From Sorex araneus (Eukaryota; Chordata; Mammalia; Eulipotyphla; Soricidae): a stretch of DNA of 64,000 nt. The translations under genes were made by a program, and so were the position numbers. The notes beneath the pieces were generated by a model, which was not told the origin of the DNA, did no database searches, and saw only the letters and a list, made by a program, of their open reading frames with translations. This document shows positions 56,824-64,000 of the stretch, piece by piece. The stretch is taken from contig NC_073303.1 in the NCBI RefSeq assembly GCF_027595985.1, positions 101,893,820-101,957,819 of the forward strand, given 5' to 3'. Positions within the stretch are counted from its first letter, which is position 1, and every line of letters starts with the position of its first letter.

Positions 56824-57715
56824 CCGCTGCTTACTCTTGTCTTCAAAGCTTGTGGATGGAATTTCCTTTCCTTCCTTCCTTTCCTTTCTTTCTTTTTCTC
56901 TCTTTTCATTTCTTCCATTTTTTACCCTTTTTCCCCCTGAAGCTACAATCAGCTTGCAAGATTGTAGTAGTTTTAGGTATCCTGTGTGATGATTTGGTAT
57001 ATGTATATACTACAAAATAAACTTACTTAATATATATTCACCACAATAAATTTTGTTAACGTCCATCACTATACATCATTATATTTCTTTTATGATGTAA
57101 ACTTTCTAAATCTACTCTCCAAGCAACTATCAAGTATATGCAATAACTGTAATGAGGGCAGTCACCATGTGGTACTTGCCTACGATGGAATGTTATTCAG
57201 TCATTAAAAAAGAAGATAAAGGAAATCCTGCATTTTGTGAAATGGCATTTCATGAATTAAAGGGCATTTCATGAATCCCCAGCAAAACTTGGAGATTGCA
57301 ACCGCAATTCTCATTTTACAAATGAAGTTAGGGTATGTTCAAGTCACTGAGCTGTGACTCATGCCAGACAATTCTAAGCACCATTACTTAGGACTGTGGT
57401 TGGTGCTCTGTTAGCTACATGGTAGTTACTTCTAGAGGTTACTCTCATTCTTATTTGTAGGTAGGTCTCAAGTCCCAAGTCATTACAAAGGCTTCCCTTC
57501 ATATTTCTGCAGACCTGTTAAAAGTTGAGGATGAGAACATATTAGGTTCAGAACCTTGGTGGTTCTGTTACTCTGAAAATTAGTTAATGAAGGCAAGAAA
57601 TAGAACAACATCCCCGAGGAATGGCAGCTAAAGGAGGCTGGGAGCCCTGTGCACAAAGGGCTTAGACTTCCATCCCTGACTTTGTTTCTCTCTGTGGATG
57701 TTTACATTGAGATGA
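56824..57715. other. Intergenic DNA with CT-rich patch
   Basis: A pyrimidine-rich stretch at 56862-56935, a MIR-like phrase near 57310-57360 ('ctcattttacaaatgaagtt') and an L1-like patch near 57180-57230. No gene. Confidence 0.45.
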
Positions 57716-57717
57716 TC

Positions 57718-57780
57718 AGGAGGGGAGGGGAAGAAGGGGAGGGGAGGGGAGGGGAGAGGAGGGGAGAAGAGGGGAAGAAA
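57718..57780. repeat. (GGGGA)n microsatellite
   Basis: Imperfect GGGGA/GGGAA pentamers on the plus strand, with G-quadruplex potential. Confidence 0.92.
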
Positions 57781-57789
57781 GAAAAGAAG

Positions 57790-58495
57790 CTTCAAGAGAA
57801 TGAAAAGGTTCTGATGAGAGTATAAAAGAACCATTAAGAGACCAAGAGTCCTTTTCCCTGTAACAATAGCCAAATCAACTTTGTTGCATGCAGAGAACTC
57901 CAAGCTAAGACAGCTTGGAAGCAGCCCTCCCATAAAATCAGTTTTAAATGCATGTGAGACTTGGCCTGCTTCTCAACCTCAGTTGTGTCCCCTAAGCTTT
58001 TTTTCTTCTGGAGAAGCCCATGTTTTTTTCATGTATCTCCCCCGCTGGTTCTCTTTAACTACCCTCACATTTCTATAATCAGATTTCTTTAAATAAAATT
58101 ATTTTACTTCACTATTTTATCTCATAGTGAAATGATTTTTTGGGGAGGTTGGAGGGGAGCAGGGTGGGAAGAATGTTGAGATTCCTGAAAAAATTGGACA
58201 GAGGTCAGGACTGACTTTCTTTTTCCTGCAAAGAGCGATTCATCACTTCATCCTGAGTCTGCAGTTCCCTGAGAGTCCTGGTAATGGGGACTGTCCCCCG
58301 CATCTTTTAGAACTACTGGACTCATGGGGCAGGTGGAGAGCAACTATCTGTGGCTGTAGGTGCTTGTAGCCGATGTGACCAGCCCTTAACCAAGTTGGAA
58401 ACCTAGACATTTCCTCAGACAGCTCTGGTGAGACAGAAACCCTGTTTTCTTAATTCGTTTCCCCCAAAGAACAACATTTCTTTAATTTCCCTTTC
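57790..58495. other. Intergenic DNA, nothing recognised
   Basis: No repeat or coding signal. Confidence 0.45.
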
Positions 58496-58501
58496 CATAG
58501 A

Positions 58502-58630
58502 AAAAAAATTTTTTTAATGGACTGAGGTTCTGTGGTTTATAACACTGTTAGTGATTGTTTTTGGTGAACATAATTCCAATAGCACATCACCAGTATAATT
58601 CCCACTTCCCTCCCCTCTCTCTCATCCTCA
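58502..58630 (-). mobile_element. Truncated L1-type 3' end
   Basis: 'ggactgaggttctgtggttt', 'taacactgttagtgattg' and 'catcaccagtataattccca'. Confidence 0.55.
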
Positions 58631-58636
58631 CTCCAA

Positions 58637-58672
58637 TACACACACACACACACACACACACATGCACACAAA
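58637..58672. repeat. (CA)n microsatellite
   Basis: CA repeats with one TG interruption. Confidence 0.95.
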
Positions 58673-58679
58673 CTCAATT

Positions 58680-59570
58680 TTATGGATCAGTTCTATATTG
58701 CATTGCCTTTGGCTATTTGTTGGATTTAAAAGATACAAAGCAAGATAGCATGCTTTTCTTGAGGCTACCTCCCTGGTTCCCCACTTCACATCAGTCACCT
58801 GCAAAGGCAATGAGGAGAAAGAGAACTAAGGTATGTGGAGGACTCCTTTGCACAGAATCCACCCACCAGCATTGCCACAGGTCTGCTCCTTATCAGCACA
58901 AAGGCATGCTTAAGTCTCAGTCTAATCAAAGCCCAAAGAATGTGGCAATGTGACTTATTTCAAACGAGTGTCTGAGATGTAAGCCTCAGATCAGTCTGTC
59001 TTCAGGCAGGTTTTATTTTCTGAACTTCAGAGAGTCCAAGTTTCTGCTCTTGTGTCTTTGTTTTAAGGATGAAAAAGCGGAAGTACAGATTTGCAAAAAT
59101 TTTGACTATTTGAATACATACCCTCTCCTCCTACCCTTGTAGCTAGGATTCAAGGATCTCCCCATCCCCTAGGGCTTTCCCCATACCCTTCCAGGGCTGT
59201 CTACCCTGCAGAGCTGTTACCTTAGACCCTGCTGCATATCTACAGACAGTACTTTGATTGGTTGATAACTACCAGAAAAAGTTTACATCACTGATGAATA
59301 TTAGCTTAGTGCTTACGAATATTAATGCTCCTATTTACAAGTGATGAAGGAAGTTAAAAAATCGGTAATTTTGTCCAAGGTCACACAACTAATTAATGAC
59401 TTAAACTGGAAACTCATTTACCAAACCATATTCAGTCTTTCTGGAGTAGTATCAGTATCCAAGTTTAATACAGTGTCTTTGACCTGGGGGGGTATGCTGT
59501 CTCTCACAGGGGGAACTGAGTGAATTTCTACGCTTCTTCTGACATCCCTATTTATCTAAACATTAAAAAA
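58680..59570. other. Intergenic DNA with MIR-like patch
   Basis: 'gtccaaggtcacacaactaa' (59374-59393) is a characteristic MIR core phrase. The surroundings are unrecognised. Confidence 0.5.
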
Positions 59571-59572
59571 CT

Positions 59573-59720
59573 GGGGGCCAGGAAGATATTACAGTGGGTA
59601 GGGTGCTTGCCTTGCATGCAGCCTACCTGGGTTTAATCACTGACATCCCATATGGTCCCCTGAGAGTCAGGAATAAACCCCTAAACACTGCTGGGTGTGA
59701 CCCCAAACAACAACAACATT
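59573..59720 (+). mobile_element. Diverged SOR-type SINE
   Basis: 'gggggccaggaagatattac' to 'ctgggtgtgaccccaaac'. About 25 bp of the core is deleted ('cccctgagagtcaggaataa'). The tail has become (CAA)n. Confidence 0.85.
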
Positions 59721-59725
59721 GTTTT

Positions 59726-60327
59726 TAAATTGTGTGAGGACATACTTGTCTTTTTATTCAGAGCAGATAATGAAATTCAGTGGCCCATTTTAGCCAGGGC
59801 TCAAACTCCACTTGTTAATTATTCACAGAGTTGATAACTACTCTTCTCTTGAAATTGCTAAACCAGTGAGTCACAGCAGAGCTACAGAGCTGGTAAAACA
59901 AAACAAGTTGAAAATAACTGTTGAAGCAGATCATACTCAGAGAGGGAATGTAAATCTATTAAATCAAATGCACAGTGACAGGAGCAAGGCACAGGAAGCC
60001 AGAGAGATGTTGCTTATGAGCTATGGACTATTGGGCAAGTCATGTAATAAATAACCTATGTTTCATCGTCTGGAAAATGAGAATAAGTACCTTGAAGGGT
60101 TATTTGTAATCAGATACAATAGGTCCACAGCCCCAAGCTCCTGGTACCTGAAGTGAGTCAAAATATTTATTGAGACTTACTAAAGGAGCCTTGGAATCAG
60201 AGTTTCTGTCAGTCATCCCAAAGGCTTTCAGGAAATAGGCAGACCTGGAGTTAACCCTTACCCGGCTATGGTGGGATGGGGGCAGAGCTATTTACTAAGC
60301 ATGATGGGAATTTTTTTTTCCCCTTTT
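59726..60327. other. Intergenic DNA with MIR-like patch
   Basis: 'actattgggcaagtcatgta' and 'catcgtctggaaaatgagaa' (60027-60083) follow MIR order. No gene. Confidence 0.5.
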
Positions 60328-60340
60328 ACATTGGGGCCGC

Positions 60341-60530
60341 TGGGGCTGGAGAGATAGCACAGTGGGTAGGGCGTTTGCCTTGCAAGCGGCCGACCCGGGT
60401 TCAAATCCCAGCATCCCATATGGTCCCCTGAGCATGGCCAGGGGTAATTCCTGAGTGCAGAGCCAGGAGTAACCCCTGTGCATCGCCAGGTGTGACCCAA
60501 AAAGCCAAAAAAAACCCAAAAAAACAAAAA
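60341..60530 (+). mobile_element. SOR-type SINE, poly(A) class
   Basis: Close to consensus, with tail 'aaaaagccaaaaaaaacccaa'-like (60500-60530). Duplication: acattggggccgc at 60328-60340 and acattggggccac at 60531-60543. Confidence 0.95.
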
Positions 60531-60782
60531 ACATTGGGGCCACTACAGGCTGTGCAGGGTGGTCCAGGACACAACCAGAGGACTCCATGACTATATTTCA
60601 TAGTATTCAGGGGTGAAGGTATGAAGCTAGAATTAAATTCAGGTTTTGCACATGCTCACACTTGCTTTACCATTTGAGCAATCGAATGGAACATTCTCAG
60701 CTGCTGTACTCATGTGTCCTGGCCGCAGAGTAAAGGGCTGGGTGGTAAGGAACATGCTCTTCCACTCTCAGGCCTGCTCTTT

Positions 60783-60938
60783 GGGTCACACCCGGCGATG
60801 CACAGGGGTTACTCCTGGCTCTGTACTCAGGAATTACCCCTGGAAGTGCTCAGGGGACCATATGGGATGCCGGGGATCGAACCCGGGTCGGCTGCGTGCA
60901 AGGCAAACGCCCTACCCGCTGTGCTATCACTCTGGCCC
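60783..60938 (-). mobile_element. Young SOR-type SINE lacking a poly(A) tail
   Basis: Near-consensus minus-strand copy inside a perfect 16-bp duplication, ctcaggcctgctcttt (60767-60782 and 60939-60954). The minus-strand 3' end reads gtgtgaccc and then immediately the duplication, so there are essentially no tail A residues beyond those the target site supplies. Confidence 0.95.
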
Positions 60939-60954
60939 CTCAGGCCTGCTCTTT

Positions 60955-61285
60955 ATAGAGACAAACATGCATGGACAGCTAAGGATGCATTTGTTTGCAG
61001 TGACCATACTGATACCACACTGATACAGGGAAGGTTGACAATTTCTCTTACTTCCCACCCTCGCTCCCCAAGACAGAAGAAAAAGAATAGTGACAATTTG
61101 CTATTAGACATCCTTCCCTTCATAAAATGGAATCACAAAACATGATAATAACTAACATTTTCACAGGCTTGCTGTGCACTAGAGAATATTTTAAGGATCT
61201 TGTATGAATTCTATACATAATTCTCATGGCAACTCTGTGAAGCAGATTTTAATTTGCCCATTTTTTTTGTTGTTGTTGTTGTTGT
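60955..61285. other. Intergenic DNA with MIR-like patch
   Basis: 'ataattctcatggcaactct' (61217-61236) resembles an ancient MIR/L2 phrase. A (TTG)n run follows at 61267-61289. Confidence 0.4.
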
Positions 61286-61289
61286 TGTC

Positions 61290-61445
61290 ATTGTTCTGTT
61301 TTTGAACTACATTTGACTATGCTCAGACACTACTCCTAGATCTGCTCAGGGTCTCTCTTGGTGAGGATCAGGGGGCCGTATAAAGTACTGGGGCTCCAGC
61401 CAGGGTCAGCAAGCACCTGACCCACTATGACTTCTTGTCTCTGTA
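61290..61445 (-). mobile_element. Old diverged SINE
   Basis: 'actatgctcagacactactc', 'tctgctcagggtctctcttg' and 'gcaagcacctgacccactat' keep minus-strand SINE order. Confidence 0.5.
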
Positions 61446-61689
61446 GCCTTTTATCTCTATGGCACCTTCTTTTTTCCATTTAAATTTTTTTACTGATTAG
61501 CATTGGTTTATAACACTATATAGGGTTCTGATGTAAAGATTCCTGTATCTATAGAGGCAGGCAAAGGGCTCAGGATGTCAGCAGGCATTCCTTAATATGA
61601 AGAAATAATAATTTATTTACTTTTTGTTGAATATTGAAAATTATTGTTCTTGCAACCTTAGCTGCATTGAACATTTTTATTTGTATGTT

Positions 61690-61860
61690 TGTTACTATTT
61701 ATTTTGGTTTGGGGCCATTTCAACAGTGCTTAGGGCTTATTCCTGGCTCTACACTCAGATTACTCCTGCTTGGGTAAACATAAGGAACACTGGGATGGAA
61801 CCCAGGGTAGCCATGTAAAAGACAACTACCTTACCCACAATATCGTATCTCCAAACACCA
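61690..61860 (-). mobile_element. Old diverged SINE
   Basis: 'gtgcttagggcttattcctg', 'gctctacactcagattactc', 'ggaacccagggtagccatgt'. Confidence 0.65.
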
Positions 61861-62001
61861 TTACTAAATTATTATATCTCCCAATCTGGAAATCCAAGAT
61901 TTCTTTCTGTTCACTTATATCTTTATGGATTTCTTTCAGTGATGCTTTGTAGTTTTCAGAATGCTATTCTTATATTTCTGTAGTTAAAATTATTGTGGAC
62001 T

Positions 62002-62186
62002 GGGGCTGGAGCGATAGCACAGCGGGTAGGGCATTTGCCTTGCACGCGGCCGACCCGGGTTTGATTCTCAGCATCCCATATGGTCCCCCAAGAACCACCA
62101 GGAGTAATTCCTGAGTGCATGATCCAGGAGTGACCCCTGTGCATCTGCATCGCTGGGTGTGACCAAAAAAAGCAAAAAAAAATAAA
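62002..62186 (+). mobile_element. SOR-type SINE, poly(A) class
   Basis: Head and core are essentially consensus. A 'gtgcatctgcatcgctggg' micro-duplication lies near the end. Perfect 16-bp duplication aaaattattgtggact at 61986-62001 and 62187-62202. Confidence 0.96.
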
Positions 62187-62286
62187 AAAATTATTGTGGA
62201 CTGTTTTGTTAATTTTTATATTATGGTAAGTGTAGTTGTTTTTAAAAGTAAATTTAATTTAATAATTTAATGTTCAAATGTTTCAT

Positions 62287-62455
62287 TCTACTTTTGGGCC
62301 ACATCCGGTGATACTCCTGGGTTACTCCTGGCACTGTGCTTAGGAATTACTTCTGATGGTGCTTGGGGGACCATAAGGGGTGCCAGGGATCAAAACCAGG
62401 CTAGCCACATGCCAAGTAAGTGCCCTACCTGCTATATCATGTCCTAGGCCCCAAC
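62287..62455 (-). mobile_element. Diverged SOR-type SINE
   Basis: 'gggccacatccggtgatact' to 'gctatatcatgtcctaggcc'. No clear duplication. Confidence 0.75.
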
Positions 62456-62765
62456 ATAAACATACTAAACATACAAAAATATGTTTGAATTTTGTATACC
62501 CACATTGTTTCCTGTATTATGATTTAACTTTAGTGTTGGGGCTCAAGCTCAGAGTCTTGCATAAAAAGCATATATTCCAGCCTATTGAACTAACCCCTTT
62601 GACTCCCATTTTATGATTTTTTTAAACTTCACTCTAGTAAAAAGAGTTACGATACTAGTTGCTTTTTGTGTGTTGAACCAATCTTGCATTTCTGAGATAA
62701 ATCTCACTTATGGCATGTAATCTGTCTTATATATTGGTGAATTCAGTTACTCTTTTTTCCTTTTA
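62456..62765. other. Intergenic DNA, nothing recognised
   Basis: AT-rich. No call. Confidence 0.4.
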
Positions 62766-62780
62766 AGATATTTTCTCTAC

Positions 62781-63157
62781 TGGCCTCACATGCTGGGGGA
62801 AAAGGCAGCAGAGATAGAGAAGGGAACCTAGTAGAGAATTTTGGGAAGACCCACTCAAGTTGAAAGCTGCATACCAAAAGTAGACTATAGACCGAACATG
62901 ATGGTCACTCAATACCTCTGTTGCAAACTACAACACCCAACAGGAGAGAGAACAAAAGGGAATGCCCTGTCGCAGAGGCAGGTTGGGGTGGTGGGGGTCG
63001 GGGTGGGGGTGGTGGGAGGGATACTGGAAACATTGGTGGGAGAGAATGGGCACTGGTTGAGGAATGTAAACCAAACACAAACATGAAAGTTCATAAGTTT
63101 GTAACTGTACCTCACGGTGATTCATTAAGAAAAAAAAGAGAAAAAAAAGGAAAAAAC
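62781..63157 (+). mobile_element. Truncated L1 3' UTR insertion
   Basis: From 'ggcagcagagatagagaagg' through 'gcaaactacaacacccaaca', a G-rich stretch (62983-63020) and the terminal 'acctcacggtgattcattaag' plus A/G tail. Duplication: agatattttctctac (62766-62780) and agatattttgtctac (63158-63172). Confidence 0.93.
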
Positions 63158-63283
63158 AGATATTTTGTCTACATTAGTATAGAATGCTGCTTGATTGTTT
63201 ATTATGACATCTTTTTATGAATTGATATTGTAGTGAGTCTCACAGAACAGTGTTCCAATACTAATGAGATTCTCCTTTTATAT

Positions 63284-63300
63284 TATTATTATTATTATTA
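63284..63300. repeat. (TTA)n microsatellite
   Basis: Six TTA/ATT units. Confidence 0.9.
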
Positions 63301-63339
63301 AATCCAGTAATCTCATCTAGCCTATTATCAAGCTTTTTT

Positions 63340-63517
63340 TAGGGGGGTAGAGTGGGTGGCACCCAGAGGTGCTCAGGACTTATTCCTGACTCTGTTCTCA
63401 GTGATCAAACTTGGCAGGGCTCGAGGGACCATATGGGATTTTGGGGATCAAACCCGGTCTACCTTGTACAAAGCAGGTACCCTATCCACTATACTGTTGC
63501 TTTCACTCTGGCCCTAA
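63340..63517 (-). mobile_element. Old diverged SINE
   Basis: 'gaggtgctcaggacttattc', 'gagggaccatatgggatttt', 'tcaaacccggtctaccttgt'. Confidence 0.7.
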
Positions 63518-63917
63518 GAAATATCCTCAAGGTTATTGCTTCATGCTTATTCCTTATAGTTTGCTCAAAGTTGCAGTTGGAATCCTTTGGTTAACTTTTT
63601 AATTTCAGGTATTATGTACTGTGGGTCTATGGTTTTTATTATATTAAATTCTTTTACAATTTCTTTTACAATTTACCAATTCTTCTACAATTTATCAATA
63701 TTTTATTGGTAGTCTATTTTTATACATTTTAATGCTATGAAAATGTTTAATTTTAGTTTTGAAATAATTTGTAACAAATTTAATATTTTGCCTAATGGTC
63801 TAACTTCTGGGTTTTCTCAGGAAATTCTGAAATGTTTTCAAATTTTTATTTTTTTGGATTTTTTTTCCCTTGCTACTGTTAGTGAAAACTGAACTTTTTC
63901 TTGGTTAGTTTAATGTT
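63518..63917. other. AT-rich intergenic DNA, possible old L1
   Basis: T-rich phrases such as 'aattcttttacaatttcttt' recur (63650-63690). No firm identity. Confidence 0.35.
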
Positions 63918-64000
63918 TTGGTCACACCCAGTAGTGCCCAGGGCTTAATCCTGGCTCTGGGCTTGGGGATCATTCCTGGAGGGAATCAGGGGATCATTAT
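63918..64000 (-). mobile_element. SINE cut by window end
   Basis: 'tggtcacacccagtagtgcc', 'cagggcttaatcctggctct' and 'atcaggggatcatta' are the 3' half of a minus-strand SINE. The head lies beyond the window. Confidence 0.75.

Noticed and set aside
62002..62186. tRNA gene-like A and B boxes
   Set aside because: All such boxes lie in dispersed SINE heads with target duplications. None folds into a complete cloverleaf in context.

Overview
The window is mammalian nuclear DNA, almost certainly from a shrew (Soricidae, most likely Sorex). It is crowded with tRNA-derived SINEs whose consensus (a head with tRNA-like A and B boxes, a 'cagcatcccatatggtcc' core, and a 'gtgtgaccc' plus A-rich end) matches my memory of the shrew SOR family. 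L1 3' ends of one lineage-specific type are also common. I found no bacterial genes, CRISPR array, rRNA or genuine tRNA gene.

Only one protein-coding gene is supported: LRATD2 (formerly FAM84B), on the + strand, with an uninterrupted 316-residue coding exon at 34604-35554. It sits in a CpG island (about 33285-35650) with GC boxes and a TTTAAAT element near 33468. A probable noncoding first exon ends at one of several donors, and a short intron of about 0.5 kb follows. The start codon overlaps the stop of a four-codon upstream ORF. A long AT-rich 3' UTR probably runs to a poly(A) signal at 39210. The block from about 32.9 to 40.2 kb lacks recognisable SINE or LINE insertions, unlike everything around it. 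In human the gene lies in the 8q24 gene desert, which fits the absence of any other gene here.

The rest is repeat-rich intergenic DNA. Left arm (1-32.9 kb): about 20 SINEs, five substantial L1 3' ends, a 5'-inverted L1 at 1.7-2.8 kb, short RTE-type LINE pieces and many microsatellites. Right arm (40.2-64 kb): nested and 5'-inverted L1s, a GC-rich LTR-like segment (41.4-41.8 kb), a composite element with 319-bp tandem units (49.5-50.5 kb), a larger RTE LINE fragment with a readable reverse-transcriptase FADD box (53.5-54.4 kb), and another dense SINE field.

The most interesting system is the retrotransposon partnership. Two SINE types share one tRNA-like head but end differently. One ends in poly(A), as expected for L1 mobilisation. 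The other ends in a sequence that also forms the 3' end of the RTE LINE, followed by 7-9 bp tail repeats, as expected for RTE mobilisation. Several elements also carry short perfect hairpins, some overwriting their consensus, which look like template-switch events.
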